Shown: positions 53,101-61,445, numbered from the stretch's first letter. The stretch is DNA of 64,000 bases from Bactericera cockerelli (GCA_024516035.1 CM044964.1:29038766-29102765); one strand, 5' to 3'. The notes: generated from the sequence alone by a model not told the origin. Numbers and translations are program-made.

Positions 53101-56100
53101 AAAATTTTCTAAAATCAGCAAAAAAGACACATATCTGCCGAATTTTCTAATTTTTCTGGGACATTTTTCCGGAACAGAATAGTATTTAAATACAAAAACA
53201 TACTATCCTTGTTTACTTAGATTAAAAAGTTTTATAAAATTTACACGTTAAGTACCGCCCCGAGCTGCACCAAGGCCGCCTAATATTCTAGTAATAAATA
53301 GCTCTCTCTAGGCTCTCTATGAGGATGGGCTCATGTACTGTGGTACACACAGATTTTTTTTTCATTTTTACAGGGTACTTTTACAGGACACAATATTACT
53401 GAAGTACTACTTTATACTCTTTTCGTACACTTGTAACAAAAATTGACTCATATATCACATTCTTAGTGTCGCCCCAGTTTGGTGAATTCATTAGTATATT
53501 TTTATATGCTACATGGGTAAAACACCCAAGTAATTACAATGAATAAGAACAATATATTGATGAACAGAACTTTTTCTTCATATTATGTATAATTAAAATG
53601 AAATATAAATAGTTAATAAAGGTAGGTAGGAGGTATAAAGTTATACAAAGTAAATTTGAAAGATTACAAATTACGTATTGACATTGAAAAGTACCTTTCT
53701 TTAAAAAAAAAAAAAAAAACTTCAATTTTTCAAAACCGATTCGGACATTTCTAACTAAAAATTTGCTAATTTTATTTATTATTCAGGCAAAGTCCTTTTT
53801 TGTACGAAACACTGGAATCATTCTTCTGGATCCAATTTGATTCCTTATCAAACCATCTCTGGCTTCATAACCAATCACAGTGCTTGATGCATTTGACACA
53901 AGTTTGATGTACCTTGCGACGCAATGTGTGTGGCAGGGCACATCTGGAATAAAGTTTTTCATGTTGTTGTTTTCAACAATGTTGGACAGATCTTCGATAC
54001 TGATGTCTCTTATAAGGGGGCTCAGTCACAGGAACTTCGTGCCACTATATTAAACTGCTGTAGGATGTTGCTACAGTGACTTTTCTAACATCAGGGAACC
54101 TATTTTCTTCACGTGATTTTTTAATTATTCTGTATGCAATTTCCCTTTGAACTTTGCTGTTATCTGCCAGCATAATCAACAGCAAGTTTTCAGGATGCGC
54201 GTAGAAGGCGTTTCTCTGAATAACAAGATGATCTATTTTTAATTGAAAACCACATTGGACCATACACCTTTAATATGAATGTAGTCAATGTCAATGTACT
54301 ACGAACTGTTTCTTGTTAAACGTGATAACATTTTCGAATCTTAATACACTGATATTAATTATTTCGAGAGAAAAAAAATCGCACAAATCGTTTATCAGAT
54401 AACACTCGCTGCTTTCTGTCAACTGTGTTGTGGTAGGCATAAAACCCACGGATTTCTACCAAAATCTTGTTTTCTTTGTTTCTAATATTTAAGACCTTTT
54501 TGTGGCATTGATGGAGATGAATCATAATATTTGTAAAGGATTCTATTTCTATGATGAGTCATCATAAGAAACAGAGGATAGTATACTTGAGTGTACCACA
54601 GTACATGAGCCCATCCTCAATAATAGAAAGCCTAGAGAGAGCTATTTATTACTAGAATATTAGGTGGCCTTGGTGCAGCTCGGGGCGGTACTTAACGTGT
54701 AAATTTTATGAAACTTTTTAATCTAAGTAAACGAGGATAGTATGTTTTTGTATTTAAATACTATTCTGTTCCGGAAAAATGTCCCAGAAAAATTAGAAAA
54801 TTCGGCAGATATGTGTCTTTTTTGCTGATTTTAGAAAATTTTGTTGGATTTGGACAAATTTGGGGCGGGACTTACTATTTAAAATTGACTATTTTTTATT
54901 TTTATAATGATGGATCATTCTATTAAATAAACACTTACAACTATTCCATTTCAAAAAGTATTACTAAAAAAATTAGAAAATTCATAGGAAAAGTGTCTAT
55001 AAATGACAATTTTGCAAAATTGGGCGGGGCTCGGGGCGCATCTTCCCGATTTTTTAGAAAAAAATTAATAACAGATTTGGAAGTTTCTCGCCAATAGACA
55101 ACTTTTTTTCACTATTCCATTAAAAAGTAGAAACATCGCTCCACCCTACTAGACATGGTATTAACATGAAACTTGGTCACGTGACAGAAAACAAGATACG
55201 TGATCAAACAACACTGAGACCGGTGTTCTGTTAGTAGTTTTGGGACATATAAACCCACTTGAACAGGAAAAGCTATCTCTGGGACGTATAATCCCATTAG
55301 GGTTGAAAGGGTTGTGAACAGGTGAGTCGCGGGGGGTTTGTGATAATTATTATGATTTTCATGGTAAACAAACTCAAAACTTTTTAGATACCGAAAAAGT
55401 GACTCTATAAATCCCATTTTAGTTCGATTTATGTAGTAGCACCCCCAGAACATTTTCGTCCAGTTCAGTGAACAGGTGAGTCGTGGAGGGTTTGTGATCC
55501 AGTTCAGTGAACAAGTGAGTCGTGGGAGGTTTGTGATCCAGTTCAGTGAACAGGTGAGTCGTGGGGAGGTGGTGATCCAGTTCAGTGAACTGGTGAGTCG
55601 CGGGAGGTTGGTGAGCCAGTTCAGTGAACAGGTGAGTCGCGGGGGATTTGTGATAATTCTTATGATTTCCATGGTAAACAAACTCAAAACACTTTAGATA
55701 CTGAAAGAGTGACTCTATGAATCCCATTTTAGTTCGATTTATGTGGTAGCACCCCCAAGAACATTTTCATCCAGTTCAGTGAACAGGTGAGTCGCGGGGA
55801 GTTTGTGATCCAGTTCAGTGAACAGGTGAGTCGCGGGAGGTTTGTGATCCAGTTCAGTGAACATTTTTTAAACGATTCTCACTCTATCCTCACAAACCCG
55901 AGTGTCTTATAGTTCTTATACTACTCATTTTTAACTTCAAATTTTTAAATATGGTAGTAGTCTTGTTATTTTACGTGATTTCATTACGATCATGTTAATG
56001 GCAAATTGCCGTAATTGTAAAATTAATAGTAAAATATCATCAGGATCACTATCCTTCTACCCATCTCTCTCGTCTTGATCGCCTCAGAGAAGTTGGACTT

Positions 56101-59100
56101 AGAATTAGAAATATTGTTGTCCAATAATGTACAAAAAAGTAAAGGTGTTATTCAATTCAACTCTCCCAGGGTCTGAACGCGGCCCTGTTCTACGACAACC
56201 CAGACCCCAAGTCCTACGTATCCCTGGTCCCCTTATCTTATCTCTTATCTTATCTTCTGTCCTATCTTATCTTTTGTCTTATCTTATCTTCTCTTTTGTT
56301 TTATTTTATCTTCTATCATATATTATATTCTGTCCTATATTCTCTTTTGTCTTATCTTCTCTTCTGTTTTGTCTTATTTTATCTCCTATCTTATCTTCTA
56401 TCCTATATTCTCTTTTGTCTTATCTTATCTTCTTTTTTGTCTTATTTTATCTCCTATCTTATCTTATCTTCTGTTATATCTTATCTTCTGTTTAATCCCC
56501 CCAGGGTCTGAACGCGGCCCTGTTCTACGATAACCCAGACCCCAAGTCCTACGTGTCCCTGGTCCCCTTATTTTATCTTCTGTCTTATCTTATCTTGTGT
56601 TTAATCTTATCTCCCCCCCCCAGGGTCTGAACGCGGCTCTGTTCTACGATAACCCAGACCCCAAGTCCTACGTGTCCCTGGTCCCCTTATCTTATCTTCT
56701 GTCCTATATTCTCTTTTCCTTTATCCTATCTTCTATCATATCTTACCTTCTGTCTTAACTTATCCTCTATCATATCTTATCTTCTGTCCTATATTCTTTG
56801 TTGTCTTATTTTATCTCCTATCTTATCTTATCTTCTGTCTTAACTTATCTTCTATCATATCTTATCTTCTGTCCTATATTCTCTATTATCTTATCTAATC
56901 TTCTCTTTTGTTTTATTTTATCTCCTATCTTATTCCTATATTCTCTTTTGTCTTATCTTATCTTCTCTTATCTTCTTTTGTCTTATTTTATCTCATCTCT
57001 TATCTTCTGTCCTATATTCTCTTTTATCTTATGTTTTGTTTTATTGTATCTCCTATCTTATCTTCTGGTTTGACTTATCTTCTATCCTATCTTATCTCTT
57101 ATCTTATCTTCTGTCTGAACTTATCTTCTATCTTATCTTATCTCTTATCTTATCTTGTGTCTTAACTTATCTTCTATCCTATCTTATCTTGTGTTTAATC
57201 TCAGGGTCTGAACGCGGCCCTGTTCTACGATAACCCAGACCCCAAGTCGTACGTGTCCCTGGTCCCCACCTCTGCCATCACGGGCGAGGGCATGGGCAAC
57301 CTGCTCGCCCTCATCACCCACTCCTGCCAGACCTTCCTGAGGAAGCGGCTCATGTTCCGGAACGAGCTGCAGGCCACCGTTCTCGAGGTATTTGTACTTT
57401 TCAGTTAGACCAGTAGTGAATGGGTGTTTGTCAACAAAAATAAATATATTATACTGCCAATTGTGGACACAATTTTATATATTTACTAGCGGGCTGTCGC
57501 CCGCTTTGCGGGGCGGGGTATGACCGTAAAGCAAAAAATCCTTTTTCGCCAATGGCAGGTGTTGTAGTGGGAATTTCGAAAAATCCCGTCTTATTGCACA
57601 TCTAGACTATATGACAAAGCTACCTACCAAATTTCAGCTTCCTAGGACTTACCAGTTCGGAGAAACAGTGAGTGAGTCAGTCAGTCAGTCAGTGAAACTC
57701 TCTTTTATAAGAATAGATTTATTCACAACAATTAGTCGTAGTTGACAATTTACAAATGGACATTGTGTGGACACAACTATGGACTACCGTACACTGGTAG
57801 TCAAGTGACTAACGCGCTAGTCTGGTAATCCAGGTAGTGTAGGAATCCGTTGGTTCGAATTCCACCTAGTGCATGAATTTTTCCTCATTAATTTGAGTTT
57901 GTGACCACATAATAATAAGACTCTGAGGGTTAGGTGGTAGAAAATGCTTTAAGCATTAACCTCGCCTGGTGGTTACCTTCCTCTAAAGAGTATTATTATT
58001 ATTCCTCGTGATCGGTTCATCTTGGCAATGAAAATTTATCGACTTTTCACTATCGCTACTTTTTGAGATATTTTACCAAATCACTTGTATCTCCAAATCT
58101 TTCAACTGATTCCAACTGATAATCTTCAAATTTATTTACCCTACCCAAGTAGGACTAATGAGTCCCATTATTCCAGCAGTCAGCCCAAGACGTATTATTA
58201 AGTGGTTAAAATCCAAAATGGGAGAATAACTTGTTATGTCCCGGTTGGGTTTTGAACCCACAACCAGATGTACATGAATATCAGAACATACCGGGACAGT
58301 TGTTTCGAGCTTATTTGCTCTCATCAGCAGGTAATAGTTCTGAATTTCCATGTCGGTCAAAATTACCCTGGTCGGTCGAAACAAAAAAGTTCTTCAATGT
58401 TGTGGGCGATAATTTGATCCGTGCCACTGGCACTCAAAGTGCCAAAGAATTCTTGCTGCAGAGAATATCCATAGGAATTCAACGCGGCAATGCAGCCTGC
58501 ATGCTTGATACTCTACCCCATGTCAGTGGCATGGATCATTTATACAACCTTCAATAGATGTGATAGTGTACAGAAGTAATGGATTGAAATATATGTATGT
58601 ATTTACTTCCATTTGCTGTTGAATCAATGGGGCCCTGGTGTGAGGCAGCGAAAAAATTCACGAAAGATCTGGGTGACCACCTCACATCAGTGACCGGAGA
58701 CAAAAGAAGCAGGGCCTTTCTGGATCAAAGAATATCCATCGCCATCCAGAAAGGCAATGCAGCATGCGTCATGGGGACCTTGCCAAGCTGTTTGAAAATG
58801 GAAGAGATTTTTTATTTGTAACATTTTAGAAAAATTAAATAAAACTTCATACTTATGATAAAAAAATGTATTTACTTCGTTTAGTAACTTTTAATGAGTA
58901 TAAACAGAAAAGTTTTATAAATATTACTATCATCAGGAAATAAGCTGAATTGGAACCAGTTGGTCTGATATATGTATTAATATTGATGTATGTAATATAT
59001 CTGTTCCAAATAAAGGTTTATTTATTTATTTTGATGTATGTAATATTTCTGTTCCAAATATAGGTTTATTTATTTATTGATTATTTATTTATTTATTATC

Positions 59101-59260
59101 GTCAGGTGAAAGCCATCCCGGGTCTGGGCACCACGATAGACACCATCCTCGTGAACGGCACCCTCTACGAGGGAGACACCATCGTGCTGGCCGGCACAGA
59201 CGGGCCCATCGTCACCCAGATCCGGTCCCTGCTCATGCCGGCGCCCCTGCAGGAGCTAAG
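41570..59260 (+). CDS. eIF5B: Eukaryotic translation initiation factor 5B, 5' part (continues past window)
   Basis: eIF5B is the cytosolic GTPase that promotes joining of the 60S subunit to the 40S initiation complex. Exons: 41570-41607 (tiny), 44073-44889, 45634-45733, 47349-47525, 50278-50591, 57205-57387 and 59106-59260; all GT-AG, phases consistent. The long N-terminal exon is lysine- and glutamate-rich and includes the family segment [19 protein letters not shown] and [18 protein letters not shown]. All G boxes are present: GHVDTGKTK (split between exons 3 and 4), [22 protein letters not shown] and TSAI. The end ([18 protein letters not shown] … [10 protein letters not shown]) enters domain II. 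Domains III-IV are missing because the gene runs off the right edge. The N-terminal region is shorter than in vertebrates. Introns 4 and 5 are TE- and array-filled. Confidence 0.93.
41630..41965 (+). mobile_element. Chimeric repeat: SINE family A inserted in a 5S-SINE-type body
   Basis: A body piece 'gcccaaccaaggctgggtga' is interrupted by a family A SINE (41741-41870) and resumes 'gcccaactaaggctgggtga', 'gtagcaggtttgtgtttcct'. The repeated 'ccagcccaac(c/t)aaggctgggtga' on both sides is a duplicated target. Confidence 0.65.
41997..42102 (-). mobile_element. SINE family C head (reverse, diverged)
   Basis: 'gataatttgtcttgtcccag' to 'accactaagctgccaggaca'. Confidence 0.55.
42205..42845. mobile_element. 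Dispersed element, 'ctgccaattatggacacaat' family
   Basis: Shares with 63285-64000: 'ctgccaattatggac', 'caattttcttcaaagttgtt', 'atgggaccatctacaatatg', 'tctccaagaaccgctagt' and a terminal 'acttccaatttcta'. Pieces also occur at 57445 and 58005-58130. No coding remnant; superfamily unknown. Confidence 0.6.
42846..43274. other. eIF5B intron 1, AT-rich, nothing recognised
   Basis: No exon or repeat family identified. Confidence 0.4.
43275..43490 (+). mobile_element. tRNA-derived SINE, family C
   Basis: Forward copy: 'ttactcagtggtaaaggcac' to 'gtaaataaggtgatactatt'. Confidence 0.8.
44073..44889 (+). CDS. eIF5B: eIF5B exon 2 (charged N-terminal region)
   Basis: Acceptor CTTCCCTAG and donor AAAG|GTTTGT; 817 nt. 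It encodes [16 protein letters not shown], an Ala/Lys stretch, then a long predicted coiled coil of [19 protein letters not shown] and [16 protein letters not shown] type and LEKEKEEK at the end. It contains the region conserved in eIF5B just before the G domain ([14 protein letters not shown]) and an acidic stretch ([17 protein letters not shown]). Confidence 0.92.
44985..45245. mobile_element. Dispersed repeat ('gtagcc..tggctacaac' family)
   Basis: 'gttgttgttgtaacttgtaa', 'gatggtctccagctctccag' and 'ttggctagtccattttctgt' resemble the reverse of 14590-14760 and 38310-38525. Confidence 0.5.
45278..45535 (+). mobile_element. tRNA-derived SINE, family G
   Basis: The head is 'gtggccgagtgagttagcgc' and the B box 'gggttcgatcaccag'. 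The body 'ctcgtgaggaaaaatgagta' and 'gcagcgaccagtggcggaat' is shared with 13170-13490. Confidence 0.7.
45634..45733 (+). CDS. eIF5B: eIF5B exon 3 (P-loop start)
   Basis: Acceptor GTTCCAG and donor ACGG|GTGAGC. It encodes [20 protein letters not shown] then [14 protein letters not shown]. The intron splits the P-loop GHVDTGKT after the first base of the last Gly. Confidence 0.92.
45905..46393. mobile_element. Diverged TIR-type element, left part ('tacagggtggggcaaaagtc')
   Basis: Begins 'tacagggtggggcaaaagtc'. It has a direct repeat 'aaagtctggaaacccctgaa' (45921, 46201) and inverted arms around 'cccccaccttgcgatacatt' and its complement near 46290. The right end is not seen; the next element starts at 46394. 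Confidence 0.55.
46394..47280. mobile_element. 887-bp DNA transposon remnant, CAGGGTGTCTACT ends, TCTAAG duplication
   Basis: The ends are 'cagggtgtctact' and its exact reverse complement. TCTAAG flanks both sides (46388-46393, 47281-47286). Subterminal direct repeats 'aaaacctggaaaa' and 'gtcagggaatttt' occur at both ends. A poly-A run lies at 47107. No transposase seen; family not assigned. Confidence 0.8.
47349..47525 (+). CDS. eIF5B: eIF5B exon 4 (P-loop end, switch I)
   Basis: Acceptor TTGTTCAG and donor CCCG|GTAAGA. It encodes [40 protein letters not shown] and then a Gly/Pro-rich [19 protein letters not shown] stretch, unusual compared with the short charged loop known from vertebrate eIF5B. 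Confidence 0.93.
47554..47706 (+). mobile_element. tRNA-derived SINE, family A
   Basis: Full forward copy about 30 bp after the exon 4 donor; preceded by a duplicated 'tttactttaataa'. Confidence 0.85.
47720..48420. other. eIF5B intron 4, AT-rich with a ~90-bp direct duplication
   Basis: 'ttacagtaatataaaagagg' to 'attttaaataactgtaca' occurs at 47849-47940 and 48026-48115, 177 bp apart. A short LINE-tail-like remnant lies near 48375. Confidence 0.55.
49047..50038. mobile_element. ~990-bp TIR element with repeated GTAACGTTCATGA motif
   Basis: Terminal inverted repeats of about 35 bp begin 'ttttatatatgggtcatttt' and continue 'catttatcttgggca'. The interior repeats 'gtaacgttcatga' or close variants in both orientations (about 49104, 49249, 49265, 49278, 49436, 49615, 49838). 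No coding remnant. Intron 4 of eIF5B. Confidence 0.8.
50050..50185 (-). mobile_element. Retroelement tail fragment, inverted copy of 58480-58600
   Basis: 'cactatcacatctattgaag', 'gatccatgccactgacatgt' and 'caggctgcattgccgcgttt' are the reverse complement of 58490-58590, which encodes [19 protein letters not shown]. Confidence 0.8.
50278..50591 (+). CDS. eIF5B: eIF5B exon 5 (G3 and G4 boxes)
   Basis: Acceptor ACCGCAG and donor AACAG|GTGAGT. It encodes [40 protein letters not shown] and [15 protein letters not shown], ending VVIQFSEQ. Its last 24 bases plus donor seed the following array. Confidence 0.95.
50592..51700 (+). repeat. Tandem array of exon 5 end plus donor (39-bp and shorter units)
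   Basis: About 30 units. The basic 39-bp unit is donor 'gtgagtcgcgggaggt', then 'ttgtgatccagttcagtg' + 'aacag' (exon end VIQFSEQ). Shorter 26-bp units 'ttggtgatccagttcagtga' + 'acagg' run at 50620-50790. Because 39 is divisible by 3 and the unit is open, longer forms remain in frame (…[13 protein letters not shown]…). Confidence 0.96.
51701..52055 (+). repeat. Higher-order part of the exon 5 array with ~130-bp spacer
   Basis: The spacer 'ttatgattttcatggtaaac' … 'gtggtagcacccccagaaca' alternates with 39-bp units. Copies start near 51705, 51940, 55350 and 55660. The large transposon at 52060 splits this series. Confidence 0.9.
52784..55148. mobile_element. Nested hAT-like foldback element, 8-bp duplication CTAGACAT
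   Basis: Ends TAGGGTGGAGCG… and its complement. The target duplication CTAGACAT lies at 52776-52783 and 55149-55156. Inverted arms of about 560 bp (52784-53350; 54590-55148) are nearly identical, so one hairpin could form. TAGGG ends with an 8-bp duplication fit the hAT superfamily. The centre holds a minus-strand coding remnant. Confidence 0.85.
53778..54263 (-). pseudogene. Coding remnant inside the hAT-like element
   Basis: On the minus strand, 54263-54045 encodes [20 protein letters not shown] then [19 protein letters not shown], stops, and continues in another frame with [38 protein letters not shown] and [16 protein letters not shown]. The PCHT…V…VKLV…AS pattern recalls uncharacterised invertebrate proteins often carried by transposons; I cannot name the family. 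A frameshift separates the two parts. Confidence 0.5.
55314..55865 (+). repeat. Distal part of the exon 5 array
   Basis: Resumes 'gtgaacaggtgagtcgcggg' directly after the transposon; about nine 39-bp units and two ~130-bp spacers. Confidence 0.93.
56167..57204 (+). repeat. Tandem array of exon 6 acceptor and exon start, with TTATC-rich spacers
   Basis: Three decoy exon starts at 56170, 56505 and 56624, each after CAG, carry 'ggtctgaacgcggccctgtt' to 'tacgtgtccctggtccc'; the true exon starts at 57205. Spacers are degenerate 'cttatcttatcttctgtc' repeats and supply pyrimidine tracts. Decoys continue into LSYLLSY-type sequence instead of the G5 motif TSAI. Confidence 0.94.
57205..57387 (+). CDS. 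eIF5B: eIF5B exon 6 (G5 box)
   Basis: Acceptor AATCTCAG and donor CTCGAG|GTATTT; 61 codons, phase 0/0. It encodes [38 protein letters not shown] (G5) and [18 protein letters not shown]. Confidence 0.95.
57487..57715 (+). mobile_element. Dispersed repeat ('actagcgggctgtcgcccgc')
   Basis: 'actagcgggctgtcgcccgc' to 'agtcagtcagtcagtgaaac' and 'ataagaatagattt'. It is inserted inside a 42205-family remnant. Confidence 0.65.
57783..58002 (+). mobile_element. tRNA-derived SINE, family B
   Basis: Forward full copy. Confidence 0.85.
58137..58300 (-). mobile_element. SINE family C (reverse)
   Basis: 'taggactaatgagtcccatt' to 'ggttgggttttgaacccaca', then an odd 'agatgtacatgaatatcaga' segment also seen at 26730, ending 'ataccgggaca'. 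Confidence 0.7.
58318..58556 (+). mobile_element. Retroelement polyprotein C-terminal tail, fragment 2
   Basis: Reads [20 protein letters not shown], then [20 protein letters not shown] and [12 protein letters not shown], ending in TAG. Same pattern as 35880 and 58597; an inverted copy of its 3' part lies at 50050. Confidence 0.65.
58597..58821 (+). mobile_element. Retroelement polyprotein C-terminal tail, fragment 3
   Basis: Reads [35 protein letters not shown] and [20 protein letters not shown], then [13 protein letters not shown] and TAA. It is the best-preserved copy. Two related but clearly different tails in tandem suggest two separate insertions. Confidence 0.65.
59106..59260 (+). CDS. 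eIF5B: eIF5B exon 7 (domain II start; last exon in window)
   Basis: Acceptor ATCGTCAG and donor CTAAG|GTAGTA. It encodes [40 protein letters not shown] and [11 protein letters not shown]. It ends in phase 2; the next exon (expected VKNxYxxH…) is not found before 64,000. Confidence 0.95.
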
Positions 59261-59295
59261 GTAGTACATTTGGAGATAAAAAATAATAATTAAAG

Positions 59296-59565
59296 ATAGC
59301 CAGCGTCGATGGCATGTTGAATACACCGGTTCCCTTCAGAACACCGGAGTTAAGCGACATCCAGCGAGGTTAAGACTTGGATGGGTGACCATTCAAATTC
59401 TAATTCTCGTGACGCTGGCTTTTCTCGGCCCCACTCAAGCTGGGTGAGGTCAATGTGAGTAGCAGGTTTGTGAGTTTCCTGCGAATGGAGGGTAAAACCC
59501 CCGTCGTGATATGACCATGGCAGTTGAAAGCGACGTTAAACCCCACTTTAAAAAAAAAAAAAAAA
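59296..59565 (+). mobile_element. 5S-rRNA-derived SINE
   Basis: Nearly identical to the 39424 copy throughout, ending 'gcgacgttaaaccccacttt' and an A tract. High similarity suggests recent activity. Confidence 0.88.
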
Positions 59566-59669
59566 AATTAAAGATACATAGACATATACATAAATAACAC
59601 TTTACGATAATCATATATTTCATTCTGCTCATTTATATTTGTATTGTATTTTTTTTTTTTTTAATATAT

Positions 59670-59845
59670 CTGTCTGGCTGGGGGACTATAAACAGGGAGT
59701 AGACCAGCATTGGCTTGGTTCTGGGGGCCCTTGTCAATTATTAGCCTCCTTGTAAAGACAGTGGTATTAGAAGTGCTGAGTCATTCCTCCACTGTCTGGC
59801 TACCATCGTTCACGATGACGCCACCCTATGATGATATGATGAATA
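59670..59845 (+). mobile_element. Dispersed repeat ('ggctgggggactataaacag' family)
   Basis: Single-unit copy, closely matching 29040-29212. Confidence 0.65.
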
Positions 59846-59868
59846 TATCTGACTTTTTTTTATCATTG

Positions 59869-59873
<5 letters not shown>

Positions 59874-59902
<29 letters not shown>
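59874..59902. repeat. (TA)n microsatellite
   Basis: About 14 TA units. Confidence 0.9.
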
Positions 59903-60074
59903 GATGTAAAAGCAGCACTTTCGACACTACATATAGGTTTGCAGCAGTTTCGACAAATCAGATTAAGGGATCCCAAACCATGGAATTCTTACATGTAGCA
60001 GCAGCATTTTGGACATGTCCAAAGTGCTTTAAAATACACTAGCGGGTTACACCCGCCGCTTCGCCAACCCATCA

Positions 60075-60345
60075 AACACACACAACGCTCACACATCACA
60101 CCATACACACACACCACACCCAGACACACCCACACACATCACACCATACACACATCCACACCCACACACACCACACACACACCCACCCACACACATCGCA
60201 CCATACACACACCCACACACATCACACACACCCAAAACCACACACACTACACCACACACAAACACCACACACACAACACACACACACCACACCACCACAC
60301 ACCACAACACACACAAACACACAACACCACCACAGACACACACGT
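60075..60345. repeat. (CACA/CACACC)n low-complexity tract
   Basis: Purely A/C repeat variants; open frames here are meaningless. Confidence 0.9.
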
Positions 60346-60530
60346 GCTGGCACTCTGGCCCAAACCAGGCTTGGTGAGGTTATTATGGCAAACAGGTTCT
60401 TTAGTTTCCTGCGAATGGTAGTTAAAATCTCCGTCGTTATAATATGATCATCCAGTTGAAAGCGACGTTAAACCAACAAAAAATATACGAGTTAAGCAAC
60501 GTCCACCGAGGTGAAGACTTCGAACCTTTT
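60340..60530 (+). mobile_element. 5S-SINE body fragment and rearranged head
   Basis: The body 'ctggcactctggcccaaacc' to 'gttgaaagcgacgttaaacc' is followed, in the wrong order, by the head piece 'gagttaagcaacgtccaccg'. Confidence 0.6.
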
Positions 60531-61190
60531 TTATAGTCAGCCATTAGATCGTGTAACTGAGACGTCTTGGATTCGATACCGCATCGTCTCATATTTTTTA
60601 ATGTTTAACGATATAATAATAATAATAAAAGAAATGAGAAAAATAGGCATAAAAGACCGCCTAAATCACCCACCGGATCTGAGGAACTTGGTTAATTCTT
60701 GATCCGGATTGGATTGAACGGAGGACATAATTGTACATTCATTTGCAGTTATAACTTTTCCTCTTGAATACTTGTCACAATAATAATAATAATAACTCTT
60801 TATTGACAAGAATAATATTGACAAAGGGCGAGATTATTGACTGAGGCAATCTCTGCCATCAAACCCATGTCTTTGTGAATGTAACTTCACCCAGACTTAT
60901 ATTGAGCAGTCTTAGGGCTCAGGTTGGACTTTCATTATAAAGATTTTTAGAGATTCTTTTGTTACGGCTGTGTTACTCAACCTCAGATAGCCATTCTGTT
61001 TGGGGCTATATACGAGCATACAATACAATACAATCCTACAAGAATGAGACAGAGTCCCTTTACTCTCACAGTCTAAACAAATCTCACAGTCTCATATTTA
61101 TTGCTGAAAAACACAGAGAAATGAATAATTATTTACAATGAACTTTGTTTTAAAAAAAAATAAATTAGACAATACATAAAACATCCATAC
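60531..61190. other. TE-derived remnants, no gene
   Basis: Contains a reverse LINE-tail remnant (60775-60870, 'aataactctttattgaca' and 'gcgagattattgactgaggc') and AT-rich sequence. Confidence 0.45.
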
Positions 61191-61194
61191 TTAT

Positions 61195-61445
61195 TAAAGA
61201 AAGTTTCACTCACTGACTGACTCACTGATTCATCACTGTTTCTCCGAACTGGTAAGTCCTAGGAAGCTGAAATTTGGTAGGTATAAGCTTTGTCTTATTG
61301 TCTAATAGATGTGCACTAAGACGGGATTTTTTCAAAATTCTCACTACAACACCTGCCATTGGGGAAAAAGGATTTTTCGCTTTCACCGCTATTTCTCCGC
61401 ACGGCCATGCCTCGGCCCGCAAAGCGGGCGACAGTCCGCTAGTAA
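61195..61445 (-). mobile_element. Dispersed repeat, 'cccgctttgcg' type (reverse)
   Basis: 'ttcactcactgactgactca' to 'cgcaaagcgggcgacagtcc'; the reverse of the 57487 family. Followed by (CACA)n at 61460-61530. Confidence 0.7.

Larger units (their letters stand above)
52060..55311. mobile_element. piggyBac-like TIR element inserted in the exon 5 array
   Basis: The ends are 'ccctttcaaccc' and 'gggttgaaaggg', with TTAA at the left flank and TT (second half lost) at the right. The array unit at 51050 contains a natural 'ccagttaagtgaac' variant, which explains a TTAA target inside this array. The interior near both ends repeats 'tgggacataatgtccca'-like palindromic motifs. No transposase of its own remains; a hAT-like foldback is nested inside. 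Confidence 0.75.

Noticed and set aside
60089..60343. Cys/Val-rich open frame opposite the CACA tract
   Set aside because: Simple-sequence artefact.
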